This document shows positions 21,884-31,510 of a stretch of DNA of 64,000 nucleotides, one piece after another. The notes below the pieces were generated by a model, which was not told the DNA's origin, did no database searches, and saw only the letters and a list, made by a program, of their open reading frames with translations. The DNA is from Pseudophaeobacter profundi (GTDB taxonomy: Bacteria; Pseudomonadota; Alphaproteobacteria; Rhodobacterales; Rhodobacteraceae), in the NCBI RefSeq assembly GCF_029697505.1, contig NZ_JARJEF010000002.1, positions 372,001-436,000 on the forward strand. The letters run 5' to 3'. Position 1 is the stretch's first letter; the number at the start of each line of letters is the position of its first letter. The translations under genes and the position numbers were made by a program.

Positions 21884-22699
21884 ATGCCTTTTGATCCAAA
21901 TCCCATTGAAGAAATCCAGGTTACCCCCCTGTCCAGATTGGCCGCGGATGGGGCGTGGCAGACAGAGCTGGCACATGACCGCAACGAACATCTGTTGATC
22001 TGGATCACGCGCGGTCAGGGCCGTTTTCTGATGGAGGGATATCAACGTGGCTTTAGCCCTCATAGCGCGCTGTTTTTTCCGGCAAGGTCACTTTGGTCTG
22101 TTGAATTTGGTCGCCAATGTCTGGGGCAGGCGCTCAGAATTCCGGTCTCTGCCCCGGTGGCCACCCCGGACATGCCACTGCACCTGAAAATCTCTGATCC
22201 CCGCGAACAGGCCCGCCTGAACGCGCTTTTGGACTCCATCCTGCAGGAACAGACCGGCCATCCCGCGCTGTGGCGCCGGGCGTTGCAATGCTATAGCGAG
22301 CTGATCAGCATTCAACTGCGCCGCCTGCCGCCCTCTGGGCCGTTGCCGCCCGCGCGCCCATCAGCGGCGCGACGCCTTTCGCAATCCTATTGTCAGCGAG
22401 TCTGCGAATATTACGATGCCCGCACCACCATGGCAGATCACGCTGCGGCGCTGAATGTGACGCCCACCCATCTGACCCGGGTGTGCAAGGCAGAAACCGG
22501 CAAGACCGCGGCGGCCTTGCTCACCCAACGCCAGCTTTATGCCGCCCGCAGTCTTCTGGTGTTTTCAGAGCTGAGCATGCGCGACATTGCCGAGCGGATC
22601 GGATTTGGGAGCCCAGCCTATTTCACCCGCTTCATCACTCTGCACACCGGTCAGACCCCTAGCACCCTGCGAAAATCGGCGCGCATGCGACGCCCGTGA
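21884..22699 (+). CDS. AraC-family transcriptional regulator
   Basis: The 271-residue protein has an N-terminal cupin-like sensing region (HLLIWITRGQGRFLMEGYQ) and a C-terminal double helix-turn-helix of AraC type (MADHAAALNVTPTHLTRVCKAETGK, then MRDIAERIGFGSPAYFTRF in two pieces). The ending HTGQTPSTLRK is typical. It is followed after 415 bases by a peptide-type ABC transporter on the same strand, so it may respond to that transporter's substrate, though this is only inferred from position. The 233 bases upstream are AT-rich. Confidence 0.9.
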   Translation: MPFDPNPIEEIQVTPLSRLAADGAWQTELAHDRNEHLLIWITRGQGRFLMEGYQRGFSPHSALFFPARSLWSVEFGRQCLGQALRIPVSAPVATPDMPLHLKISDPREQARLNALLDSILQEQTGHPALWRRALQCYSELISIQLRRLPPSGPLPPARPSAARRLSQSYCQRVCEYYDARTTMADHAAALNVTPTHLTRVCKAETGKTAAALLTQRQLYAARSLLVFSELSMRDIAERIGFGSPAYFTRFITLHTGQTPSTLRKSARMRRP

Positions 22700-23114
22700 C
22701 CCCGCCGAACCAAGCGGTCGGGTTTGCGCTGGTCGCTAGGTCGGCGCCCGCCAATGCAGTTGCGCCGCAACAGGCGCGGCACCTCGGGCCTGCGCTGCCC
22801 CCTCCCCCCGCAACCTGTTCATTATTTTAGGGAATACCCAGCGTATCTGTCGACGCAGGCCATCGCGCCCAAGACTGGGCAGATATGCCCAGTTCAGAGG
22901 CAGTCAACCGCCAATTTGCTAAACGCGACACAAAAAATGTCGCTTTTTAACCCGAGACAGCCGATTCTGTGCATTGACCTGTCTACAGAACTAGGGCCGA
23001 ATGAGTGTACCAAAAGGCAGCAAGCCAAAACCGTACCGCTTCAGGCGCAAGACCAGGAAAATGGCAATGTCCAACTGGGGTCCGTTCCCCATGGAGCACC
23101 AAAGGGAGATCCGA
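22700..23114. other. Intergenic region with a palindrome before the ABC transporter operon
   Basis: No gene is supported. An ACTGGGCA-GATA-TGCCCAGT palindrome at 22874-22893 is the clearest element and could be an operator. A short A-rich and T-rich stretch near 22930-22950 may be part of the promoter. The binding protein starts at 23115. Confidence 0.45.
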
Positions 23115-24782
23115 ATGACCAACGTTTCCACCACAGACCAACAGCCCCATTGGGCAGCAAGAATGCATGCCCAGGAAGTTCTAGACGGGAAGCTGGACCG
23201 ACGCGAGTTTCTGGCCCGCGCCACTGGCCTCGGGGTAAGTGCTGCTGCGGCCTATGGGCTGCTTGGCCTGACCGCACCGGCGGCCCAGGCGGCCACCGAA
23301 ATGAAAGAAGGCGGCACCCTGCGGGTACAAATGGAAGTCCGCCCGCTGAAAGACCCGCGCACCTACGACTGGTCGCAGATGGGCAACCAGACCCGCGGCA
23401 CCCTCGAATACCTGGTTGAATATAACAACGATGGCTCTATCCGTGGCATGTTGCTGGACAGCTGGGAAGTCAATGACAACGCAACCGTCTATACCTTGAA
23501 TGTCCGCCAAGGCGTCACCTGGAGCAATGGCGACGCTTTCACCGCAGAAGATGTGGCACGCAATATCGCCGGATGGTGTGACAAGGGGCTTGAAGGCAAC
23601 TCAATGGCCGGGCGTTTCGCCACGCTGATCGATGCTGAAACCGGGGCGGCGATTGAGGGGAGCATTGAGGTTGTTGATAGCCACACCCTCCGGCTGAACC
23701 TTCCGACATCGGATATCTCGATGATTGCAGGCATGGCCGACTACCCTGCTGCCATTGTGCATTCCAGTTTTCAAACCGATGATTTCACAAAGAACATTGG
23801 GACTGGCCCCTATCTGTTGACCAATCTTGAAGTCGGCGTCAAAGCCACGCTAGAGCGCAATACCGAACACACGTGGTGGGGCGAAGCGGTCTTTGGCAGG
23901 CCCGCGCTGGACCGCATCGAATATACTGATTTTGGCACCGACCCCTCCTCTTGGCTGGCGGCGCTGGAATCTGATGAAGTTGATATGCTCTATGAATCAG
24001 TTGGCGAATTCATCGATGTGATGGATGCGCTTGGCTACGTTAAATCCGAAGTGGTGACGACCTCCACAATCGTTGTGCGCCCCAACCAGCTGGCCGAAGT
24101 CGACGGCAAACGCCCCTACGCGGACAAACGTGTACGTCAGGCCATTCATTTGGCAACCGATAACGCTGTCTGCCTGGAACTGGGCTATGGCAATCGCGGC
24201 GAGGTGGCGGAAAACCACCATGTTGGCCCGATCCATCCCGAATATGCCGAACTGCCGCCGCAGAAACACGACCCCGAAGCAGCCCGCGCGCTGATGCTCG
24301 AAGCGGGCATGATGGACTATGAGCATGAAATTGTCTCGATCGACGACGATTGGCGCAAGAACACCACCGATGCTGTGGCAGCACAGCTGCGCGATGCCGG
24401 GTTCAAGGTGAAACGGACAGTGCTGCCCGGCTCTACTTTCTGGAACGACTGGACCAAATATCCCTTTAGCTCCACCAACTGGAACGCACGACCGCTGGGT
24501 GTGCAGATCCACGCGCTGGCCTATCGCTCTGGCGAGGCGTGGAATGAATTTGGCTGGTCCAACGCAGAGTTCGACGCGCTGCTGACCGAGGCCCTGGCCA
24601 TCGCCGACGCCGACAAACGCCGCAAAGTGATGAAGAAGATGGAGATGATCATCCAAGAGGAAGGGGTCACCATTCAGCCCTACTGGCGCTCTCTCTATCG
24701 TCACATGAAGGAAGGCGTCGCCAATGCCGATATGCATGTGTCCTTTGAACACCACCACTATAAATGGGGCTGGTCGGCCTAA
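23115..24782 (+). CDS. Peptide-type ABC transporter substrate-binding protein, Tat-exported
   Basis: This is a family 5 extracellular solute-binding protein for a peptide/nickel-type importer. The start at 23115 has GGGAG before it and gives 555 residues. A Tat-type leader ([13 protein letters not shown], then a hydrophobic stretch ending PAAQA) precedes the mature region with [27 protein letters not shown] and [11 protein letters not shown] are family motifs. Export in folded form through Tat is common for these proteins in Rhodobacterales. It is the first gene of a four-gene importer operon. The substrate cannot be read from the sequence. Confidence 0.92.
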   Translation: MTNVSTTDQQPHWAARMHAQEVLDGKLDRREFLARATGLGVSAAAAYGLLGLTAPAAQAATEMKEGGTLRVQMEVRPLKDPRTYDWSQMGNQTRGTLEYLVEYNNDGSIRGMLLDSWEVNDNATVYTLNVRQGVTWSNGDAFTAEDVARNIAGWCDKGLEGNSMAGRFATLIDAETGAAIEGSIEVVDSHTLRLNLPTSDISMIAGMADYPAAIVHSSFQTDDFTKNIGTGPYLLTNLEVGVKATLERNTEHTWWGEAVFGRPALDRIEYTDFGTDPSSWLAALESDEVDMLYESVGEFIDVMDALGYVKSEVVTTSTIVVRPNQLAEVDGKRPYADKRVRQAIHLATDNAVCLELGYGNRGEVAENHHVGPIHPEYAELPPQKHDPEAARALMLEAGMMDYEHEIVSIDDDWRKNTTDAVAAQLRDAGFKVKRTVLPGSTFWNDWTKYPFSSTNWNARPLGVQIHALAYRSGEAWNEFGWSNAEFDALLTEALAIADADKRRKVMKKMEMIIQEEGVTIQPYWRSLYRHMKEGVANADMHVSFEHHHYKWGWSA

Positions 24783-24904
24783 CCGCGCCACCAGTACCCG
24801 CCCCTGCGCCACGACCTAGCGCGCGGGGGCGCTCTCTCCCTCAGCCATCAACACTGCGCCGCCCCGACGGTGCCGGTTTTGACGCCAGACAGACAGGGAC
24901 CCCA

Positions 24905-25957
24905 ATGGGATTGTTTATTTTACGCCGATCAGGTGTGATGATCCTGACGGCACTATGCCTGACGTTCATCGTTTTCATATTGACCAACCTCGAACCAAAC
25001 CTGGAAAAACTGGCCAAGACCCAGGGCAATTTCCGGATGAGCGACGAAGCGGTAAACAGCTGGCTCAACAACAACGGTTACGGGCAGCCGACTGTGGTGA
25101 AATACGGCCAATGGCTGGGCGCTTTGCCGGGCTGGACCCGCACCACTGAAGAGGGTGTCACAGGGCGATGCATCACCGGTACGCAGCCAGAGGCCGAGGC
25201 AGGTCAGGCTGCGCGCTTCTGCGGCATCCTGCAGGGCGAATGGGGCTATTCCACCCGGTTCAAAGACGATGTGGCGTCAATTATATCCGTCCGCCTGGGC
25301 AATACCGGATATCTGATGCTGTGGGTTCTGGTCATCATGGTCCCGTCAGCGCTGATCATCGGGGTGTTGGCGGGCATGCGTGAAGGGTCGGTGACCGACC
25401 GCAGCCTCTCCACTGTGTCGATCCTGACCACCGCAACGCCAGAATATGTTTCTGGCGTTATTTTGATTGCGATCTTCACCTCTTCGACCGTCGGGCTGAA
25501 GTGGTTCAAGGGCACGGCGACATCCGCAATGGAGAACCCGACCTTTGAGAATTTCTTTCTGCCGGTCCTGACCATTGCGCTTTATGGTATGGGCTATATC
25601 GCGCGGATGACGCGGGCCTCGATGACCGAGGTGATGACGGCGCAATATATCCGCACCGCCCGACTAAAGGGCGTGAGTTTCCACAATATCGTTTTGAAAC
25701 ATGCGCTGCGCAATGCTCTGATCGCCCCCTTTACCGTCATCATGCTGCAGTTCCCCTGGTTGCTGAACGGCGTGGTAATCGTGGAAACTCTTTTCAATTA
25801 CAAAGGCTTTGGCTGGATCCTGGTTGAAGCCGCCGGCAACAACGACATCGAATTGCTCCTGGCGATTTCCGTCGTCTCTGTTGTTGTTGTGCTGGTGACG
25901 CAGCTGATTTCAGACATCGGCTATGTCTACCTCAACCCTCGTATTCGTATTTCATAA
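24905..25957 (+). CDS. ABC transporter permease (DppB/OppB-type)
   Basis: This inner-membrane permease begins MGLFILRRSGVMILTALCLT, as OppB-type proteins do, and has a large periplasmic loop between helices 1 and 2. The ATPase-contact EAA motif lies around IARMTRASMTEVMTAQYIRT-ARLKGVS. The start at 24905 follows an AGGGA and is preferred over the upstream in-frame start that overlaps the binding-protein gene. The size of 350 residues is slightly above the usual 310-340 because of the loop. It pairs with the next permease. Confidence 0.92.
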   Translation: MGLFILRRSGVMILTALCLTFIVFILTNLEPNLEKLAKTQGNFRMSDEAVNSWLNNNGYGQPTVVKYGQWLGALPGWTRTTEEGVTGRCITGTQPEAEAGQAARFCGILQGEWGYSTRFKDDVASIISVRLGNTGYLMLWVLVIMVPSALIIGVLAGMREGSVTDRSLSTVSILTTATPEYVSGVILIAIFTSSTVGLKWFKGTATSAMENPTFENFFLPVLTIALYGMGYIARMTRASMTEVMTAQYIRTARLKGVSFHNIVLKHALRNALIAPFTVIMLQFPWLLNGVVIVETLFNYKGFGWILVEAAGNNDIELLLAISVVSVVVVLVTQLISDIGYVYLNPRIRIS

Positions 25958-25972
25958 AGGAAGGAGAGAGAG

Positions 25973-27415
25973 ATGGACCCTCTTAGCTGGACCGGCCAAA
26001 TTGCCTTCCTGAACCCCGTTTTGGCGCTGGGCCTTGGGCTGTTGGGCCTGTCGGTGCTGGCCTGGATTGGGCTTAGCAGTCTGCTGCCGGAAAACCGCGC
26101 GATCACCCCCTCTGGCGCGGGCCTCAGCCTGCCGACCGGCCCGCGAGAGCTGAGCGGCCTTGTGGTGCGCCTGGCCTTTCTGCTTACGGCGGCCGTCATT
26201 GCGGCCTATCTGGTTCTGGGGCTGGCACTGGGCACTGGCGCGGGCATCATTGGTGCCATTGCCCAGCGGCTTTTGCCGGTCTGGATCGCCTTGGTGCTCC
26301 TCTTTGCCCTGTCCATCAGGTTCAAGCAGCGCCTGGGCCTGTATGGCAAGCTGTTTGACAGCCCCATCGGCATGATCGGCTTTGGCCTGGTGATGTTCTG
26401 GGTTTTTACCGGCATATTCGGGGCCTTTGACCTGATAATCACCCATGATCCATTGGCGCAGCTTTCCGGTCTGAAGAACAAAGTGCCCGGCACCCCACTG
26501 CCACGTCCCGAAGACGGCGATTTCCAATGGTATCTCCTAGGGGGCGACAACCTGGCCCGCGATGTTTTTAGCCGTATGGTCAAGGGCGCCTGGGAGGTGG
26601 TGAAAATTGCACCGCTGGCAACCCTGTTTGCCTTTATGGCCGGTATCACGCTGGGCCTGCCAGCCGGGTATTTTGGCGGCCGGATTGATACGATCCTATC
26701 CTTTCTTGCCAACCTGATCCTCGCCTTCCCGGTTATCTTGCTCTTCTATCTCTTGGTGACACCTGAGATCGTTCAAACCGGTCTGCCACAATATATGGCC
26801 GCGGTGCTTTTTGCCTTTCCACTGATCTTTTTCACGGTGTTGATCAATGCGCGGTTTCGCACCCAGCCGCAGCAGAACCGGCTATGGTTGTCTGTGGTGC
26901 TAATCCCGCTGGTCTGGGGGTATTTTTCACTGATCAATCAGACTGGATCAAAAATCAACTTCTTACCCCAAAGCCTTGATCTCTTTAATATTCCGGGCGG
27001 CATACTGGTGGTTTTTGTTTCTGTGGTCTTTGTCAACTCGCCCACCGTGTTTCGCATCGTGCGCGGCCTGACAATGGATATCAAAACCCGCGACTATGTT
27101 GCCGCCGCCCAGACCCGGGGTGAGCGCCCTTGGTATATCATGCTGTGGGAGGTTCTGCCCAATGCCCGCGGGCCGCTGATCGTCGATTTCTGCCTGCGCA
27201 TTGGCTATACAACCATCCTGCTGGGGACGCTTGGCTTCTTTGGGCTTGGCCTGCCGCCCGAAAGCCCGGATTGGGGATCTACCATCAATGAGGGGCGCAA
27301 GCTGTTGGCGATCTACCTGCACCCCGCCCTGCCCCCGGCCTTTGCGCTGTTGAGCCTGGTCTTGGGCTTGAACCTACTGGCAGACGGACTGCGAGAAGAG
27401 AGCATGAAGGATTGA
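25973..27415 (+). CDS. ABC transporter permease (DppC/OppC-type), extended
   Basis: The second permease has the DppC-type EAA region (KTRDYVAAAQTRGERPWYIM) and the C-terminal LGFFGLGLPPESPDWGSTINEG motif. At 480 residues it is much longer than the usual 290-330. The extra length is at the N terminus (helices around residues 15-35, 60-80, 90-110 and 130-150) and in a middle segment near 26820-26960 that adds further hydrophobic stretches. An AAGGAAGGAGAG lies directly before the ATG. Extended forms like this occur in some Rhodobacterales importers. Confidence 0.9.
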   Translation: MDPLSWTGQIAFLNPVLALGLGLLGLSVLAWIGLSSLLPENRAITPSGAGLSLPTGPRELSGLVVRLAFLLTAAVIAAYLVLGLALGTGAGIIGAIAQRLLPVWIALVLLFALSIRFKQRLGLYGKLFDSPIGMIGFGLVMFWVFTGIFGAFDLIITHDPLAQLSGLKNKVPGTPLPRPEDGDFQWYLLGGDNLARDVFSRMVKGAWEVVKIAPLATLFAFMAGITLGLPAGYFGGRIDTILSFLANLILAFPVILLFYLLVTPEIVQTGLPQYMAAVLFAFPLIFFTVLINARFRTQPQQNRLWLSVVLIPLVWGYFSLINQTGSKINFLPQSLDLFNIPGGILVVFVSVVFVNSPTVFRIVRGLTMDIKTRDYVAAAQTRGERPWYIMLWEVLPNARGPLIVDFCLRIGYTTILLGTLGFFGLGLPPESPDWGSTINEGRKLLAIYLHPALPPAFALLSLVLGLNLLADGLREESMKD

Positions 27416-27444
27416 TCCGCGTTGGTTTTTCCGGAGTCGGCATT

Positions 27445-27478
27445 GCCGGGGGCCAGCCCCCGGGCCCCCGGGATATTT
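27445..27478. repeat. GC-rich Rhodobacterales intergenic repeat
   Basis: GGGGGCCAGCCCCC followed by GGGCCCCCGGGATATTT forms overlapping hairpins. I recall near-identical CCCCCGGGATATTT elements as abundant intergenic repeats in Rhodobacteraceae genomes; this is memory, not a search. It lies between the permease and ATPase genes, inside the operon, and could affect mRNA stability there. Confidence 0.6.
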
Positions 27479-27530
27479 GCAGCCAAATGAAGGGGCACTG
27501 TCCCCTCTTGCCCCGATAGGGAGATACAAG

Positions 27531-29618
27531 ATGAGCAAAATGGCAGAATATGATGGGCCGATCCTTGAAATCGACAAGCTGTCGATTTCGTTTTTCACCC
27601 GGCGGCATGAAATCCCGGCGGTGATGGATTTTTCCGTCTCGGTACAACCTGGGGAAGCCGTTGGTCTGGTTGGTGAATCCGGCTGTGGAAAGTCAACCGT
27701 GGCGCTAGGGGTGATGCAGGACCTGGGCAAGAATGGCCGCATCGTTGGCGGCAATATCCGCTTTAAGGGCCGCGATCTGGCCGAGATGAGCGCCGATGAG
27801 CTGCGCGACATTCGCGGCAATGAAATTGCGATGATCTATCAAGAGCCCATGGCCAGCCTGAACCCGGCGATGAAGATCGGGCGTCAGTTGATGGAAGTGC
27901 CAATGATCCACGAGGGGCTTGGCGAGAAAGAGGCCTATGACCGTGCGTTGGAGGTGGTTACCGATGTGCGCTTGCCGGATCCTGAGCGGATGCTGCAGGC
28001 CTATCCGCATCAGTTGTCAGGTGGGCAACAGCAGCGGATCGTCATCGCCATGGCCCTGATGTCAAAGCCGGCGCTGCTGATCCTGGATGAGCCGACAACC
28101 GCGCTGGATGTCACGGTTGAGGCGGCGGTGGTTGAACTGGTGCGGGATCTGGGCAAGAAATACGGCACGTCGATGCTGTTTATCAGCCATAACCTGGGTT
28201 TGATCCTGGAAACCTGCGATCGTCTCTGTGTAATGTATTCCGGAGAAGCGGTGGAGCGAGGGTCGATTTCCGAGGTGTTTGATGATATGCAGCACCCTTA
28301 TACTCAGGCGCTGTTTCGTTCCATTCCCCTGCCTGGGGCTGACAAGAATGCCCATCCCCTGGTGGCGATTCCGGGAAATTTTCCCCTGCCGCATGAACGG
28401 CCACAGGGCTGCAATTTTGGTCCTCGCTGTGATTACTTTGAGCCTGGGCGCTGCGATCAGGGCGAAATCGAAATGTCGCCCGTGGCGGGCAATGATCGCC
28501 ATGCGACCCGCTGTCTGAAGCACCTTGAAATTGACTGGGCAGCGCCGATCACGCTGGCCGAGCAGAAGGAAAAGACCCAACCGGGCAAGGTGGTGCTGCA
28601 GGTCGACAACCTGAAGAAATACTATGAGGTGGCGGCAAATGCGCTGTTTGGCGGCGGTGCCAAAAGGGTGGTGAAGGCAAACGAGACCCTGAGCTTTGCA
28701 GCGCGCGAATCGGAAACTCTTGCAATCGTTGGTGAATCCGGCTGCGGGAAATCAACCTTTGCCAAGGTGTTGATGGGGCTGGAAACGGCAACCGAGGGGG
28801 AGATTCTGCTGGATGGCAACAACATCGAGCAGACCGCGATTGAAGATCGCGACACCCGCACCATTTCCGATGTGCAGATGGTGTTCCAGAACCCTTTTGA
28901 TACGCTCAACCCCTCTATGACGGTTGGTCGCCAGATCATCCGCGCGCTGGAGGTGTTTGATTTCGGCAGCTCTGATCAGGACCGGAAACAGCGCATGCTA
29001 GAGCTGCTGGATCTGGTGAAACTGCCACGGGCCTTTGCAAACCGCATGCCGCGCCAATTGTCGGGCGGTCAGAAACAACGGGTCGGCATTGCGCGGGCCT
29101 TTTCTGGTGGCGCGCGCATTGTGGTCGCGGATGAGCCTGTTTCGGCGCTTGATGTCTCGGTGCAGGCGGCGGTGACCGATTTGCTGATGGAAATTCAGCG
29201 CAAGGAAAAGACCACCCTGCTGTTCATCAGCCACGATCTTTCAATTGTGCGCTATCTCAGCGATCGGGTGATGGTGATGTATCTGGGCCATGTGGTCGAA
29301 TTGGGCGATACCGATCAGGTCTTTTCCCCGCCCTATCATCCCTATACCGAAGCATTGCTAAGCGCTGTGCCTATCGCTGATACCTCGGTCGAAAAGCAGC
29401 ATATCGTGCTGGAGGGGGATATTCCTTCGGCGATGGATCCGCCCTCTGGCTGCCCGTTTCAGACCCGCTGCCGCTGGAAGAGCGAAGTGCCCGGCGGGCT
29501 GTGTGAAACCACTGTGCCGCCCACCCGCGAGATGCAGGCAGGCCATCAGATCAAATGCCACCTGAGCGATGAGATGCTGGCGCGGATGTCGCCGGTGATC
29601 ACGGTTGCCGCAGAATGA
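27531..29618 (+). CDS. ABC transporter ATPase with two fused nucleotide-binding domains (DppD-DppF type)
   Basis: One 695-residue chain carries both ATPases of the importer. The first domain has GLVGESGCGKSTVALG, LSGGQQQRIVIAMAL and ILDEPTTALDVT; the second has AIVGESGCGKSTFAKVL, LSGGQKQRVGIARAF and ADEPVSALDVSV. Each is followed by the oligopeptide-transporter C-terminal domain with cysteines (FGPRCDYFEPGRC and FQTRCRWKSEV...C) that may bind an Fe-S cluster. The ATG at 27531 has TAGGGAG before it. Fused DppDF forms are common in alphaproteobacteria. Confidence 0.95.
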   Translation: MSKMAEYDGPILEIDKLSISFFTRRHEIPAVMDFSVSVQPGEAVGLVGESGCGKSTVALGVMQDLGKNGRIVGGNIRFKGRDLAEMSADELRDIRGNEIAMIYQEPMASLNPAMKIGRQLMEVPMIHEGLGEKEAYDRALEVVTDVRLPDPERMLQAYPHQLSGGQQQRIVIAMALMSKPALLILDEPTTALDVTVEAAVVELVRDLGKKYGTSMLFISHNLGLILETCDRLCVMYSGEAVERGSISEVFDDMQHPYTQALFRSIPLPGADKNAHPLVAIPGNFPLPHERPQGCNFGPRCDYFEPGRCDQGEIEMSPVAGNDRHATRCLKHLEIDWAAPITLAEQKEKTQPGKVVLQVDNLKKYYEVAANALFGGGAKRVVKANETLSFAARESETLAIVGESGCGKSTFAKVLMGLETATEGEILLDGNNIEQTAIEDRDTRTISDVQMVFQNPFDTLNPSMTVGRQIIRALEVFDFGSSDQDRKQRMLELLDLVKLPRAFANRMPRQLSGGQKQRVGIARAFSGGARIVVADEPVSALDVSVQAAVTDLLMEIQRKEKTTLLFISHDLSIVRYLSDRVMVMYLGHVVELGDTDQVFSPPYHPYTEALLSAVPIADTSVEKQHIVLEGDIPSAMDPPSGCPFQTRCRWKSEVPGGLCETTVPPTREMQAGHQIKCHLSDEMLARMSPVITVAAE

Positions 29619-29659
29619 TCGCTACATTGCGGAACTGAGCCAGTGCCAGGATACCGGCG

Positions 29660-30820
29660 CTAGTCTTCTAGCAGGGATTCATAGCGCTGATCTGTGAGCG
29701 TCTTCAAAAAGGCGACCAGTGCCGCCACCCGGCGTTCATCCAGCGCAGGACCATGGGTGAGTTCCTTTTGCGACAGCGTACCGGGCACCATTGGGTCGCC
29801 CCAGGGCTGGCCGGTTTCTGGATTAATCTGCGCTGCGGCGGCCTTGCTGTTATAGCGGTTGTAAAACAACACGACACTGCGCAGATCCTGGAACACCCCA
29901 TTGTGCATATAGGGGCCGGTCACCGCGACATTTCGCAGGGTGGGGGTACGGAATTTTCCGCGCTCGGCCGGATCCGTCACCGCCGGATTGGCCAATAACC
30001 CGTCATCGACATAGTCAGCTGCCAGGCCGACCTCTTGCTGCACTGCGGGATTTTGCGGTACACCGATATTGTGATAGCTGTAGTCGCTGAAGGTCTCTTG
30101 CGCGTCCATCGGGCTTTGGCGCAGCTGATGGCATTGGTTGCAATTGGTGAACTGATCGGAGAAGAACAGGGTGCGGCCCAGCTCTTCCTCTTTCGAAAAC
30201 TGTGCCTTTCCAGCAAGGTAGCGGTCATACTTACTGTCAAAGGGAGCGAATTCTGCGCTGCGTTCAAAGGCGGCAATTGCCGCAGTCATAGCCGCAAATC
30301 CCCGATCTGGATCTTGCAGAACATCGGGCGAAAACAGCCCGGCAAAGGCCGCTTGATAGGCAGGTTTTTCCCGCAGTCGCTGCACCAGAACCGCCTTATC
30401 CGGCAACCCCATCTCGACCGGGTTCAAGGGCGGGCCACCGGCCTGCTCTTCCAGATCACGCGCCCGGCCATCCCAGAACAGGCCGCCGATCCAGGCACCA
30501 TCTGCGTTTTTCTGAAAGGGCGGGATGAAGCCCGCGTAAGAAGCGGTCGGCGCGTTGCGGTTTCCCAGCGAATGGCCATCATCCCCCAAAGAAAATGCGC
30601 CGCGCGCCGATGGGCGCGGATCACTAAAGCCCATTTCCGGTGCATGGCAACTGGCGCAGGCCTGGGTCCGGTTTTGCGACAGGTCCTGATCGTGAAACAG
30701 CGCCTCTCCCAGCTCTTCCAGGCCCAACTCTTCCAAGGGCGGCTGCGCCTGACCTGCGCTGCCGCACAGGATCCAAAGCGCGGCAAGCGTAAAACGGATA
30801 GAAGATTGAGCGGGCTTCAT
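29660..30820 (-). CDS. Di-haem cytochrome c peroxidase / MauG-like protein
   Basis: The protein has two c-type haem motifs, CASCH (in QTRTQACASCHAPEMGFSD order) and CNQCH, in the arrangement of bacterial CcpA/MauG proteins that reduce hydrogen peroxide or oxidise protein cofactors in the periplasm. A signal peptide (FTLAALWILCGSAGQA) comes first. The frame opens at 30892; the second of two adjacent ATGs (30820) has GGAG six bases before it, giving 386 residues. The conserved FRTPTLRNVAVTGPYMHNG near the C terminus is diagnostic of the family. No mau or methylamine genes are nearby, so a peroxidase-like role is as far as the call goes. Confidence 0.9.
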   Translation of the reverse strand: MKPAQSSIRFTLAALWILCGSAGQAQPPLEELGLEELGEALFHDQDLSQNRTQACASCHAPEMGFSDPRPSARGAFSLGDDGHSLGNRNAPTASYAGFIPPFQKNADGAWIGGLFWDGRARDLEEQAGGPPLNPVEMGLPDKAVLVQRLREKPAYQAAFAGLFSPDVLQDPDRGFAAMTAAIAAFERSAEFAPFDSKYDRYLAGKAQFSKEEELGRTLFFSDQFTNCNQCHQLRQSPMDAQETFSDYSYHNIGVPQNPAVQQEVGLAADYVDDGLLANPAVTDPAERGKFRTPTLRNVAVTGPYMHNGVFQDLRSVVLFYNRYNSKAAAAQINPETGQPWGDPMVPGTLSQKELTHGPALDERRVAALVAFLKTLTDQRYESLLED

Positions 30821-30914
30821 CATGGGCTCCGGAATGAGGGGCGATGCCGGTAGTTTCCCCATCCCCATACTGCGATCATTGATGTAGCGCAATTTCCAAT
30901 GGTAAAATCGGTGC

Positions 30915-31289
30915 TTAGCTCAACAAAAGCACCACAATCATAAGCAGATTCATCGAAGAAAACTGCATCAACCATGGGTGACGCCGACTGCGCAGCGCGA
31001 CATAAAGCGCCAGAACAATCGAAACGCCCATCGCCGCAAGCGACAGCCCACCACCGACCAGCCCCGGTAAACCAGTATCCGGCCCCCAGGGGGACTCAGC
31101 AAGCGTTATACCCTTGACGCCAAACCCAATCGTAATGCCAAAAATCGCACCAAACAGAGTTGCCCCGACGCTGCGGGCCTTGGCCAGTCCGCGCCCGCCC
31201 AATACGCTATCAATCATGTCATGTGTCGGCACCACGCCAGGTGTCCATTGAATGCGCTCTAGCCGGTCTTCAAAGCTTCTGCTGGTCAC
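30915..31289 (-). CDS. Membrane protein of unknown function, likely CtrA-controlled
   Basis: The frame opens at 31322, but the GTG at 31289 sits seven bases after a perfect AGGAGG, so it is chosen (124 residues). The first 40 residues are soluble and charged (TSRSFEDRLERIQWTPGVVP). Three hydrophobic stretches follow (about LFGAIFGITIGFGVKG, LVGGGLSLAAMGVSIVLALY and MNLLMIVVLLLS), so it should be an inner-membrane protein with a cytoplasmic head. I do not recognise the family. A perfect CtrA-type box lies 70-85 bases upstream, which suggests cell-cycle or motility-linked expression. Confidence 0.8.
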   Translation of the reverse strand: MTSRSFEDRLERIQWTPGVVPTHDMIDSVLGGRGLAKARSVGATLFGAIFGITIGFGVKGITLAESPWGPDTGLPGLVGGGLSLAAMGVSIVLALYVALRSRRHPWLMQFSSMNLLMIVVLLLS

Positions 31290-31358
31290 GTGAATTCCTC
31301 CTGAAATCGCAGGCAAGATCATAAAAAATTAAGGCCGATTGGTGGCAACGTAGCGGAG

Positions 31359-31374
31359 TTAACAGGGCGTTAAG
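31359..31374 (-). promoter_or_regulatory. CtrA binding site TTAA-N7-TTAAC
   Basis: On the minus strand TTAACGCCCTGTTAAC matches the full CtrA consensus TTAA-N7-TTAAC with no mismatch. Another GTTAAC lies 17 bases further upstream (31390-31395). The site is 70 bases from the GTG of the membrane protein gene at 31289 and after the stop of the transglycosylase gene. Confidence 0.7.
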
Positions 31375-31510
31375 CAAAATTACGATCTCGTTAACGCGAT
31401 CCGTGCTGGCGCGACGGGATGGCCGCATGGACTGGTCAGACATCCTGTCAGCCCCGTCTGACGGATACTTTGCATCCAGGCGCCGCTCTGGCCCCTCGCC
31501 TGCGCAGGCA

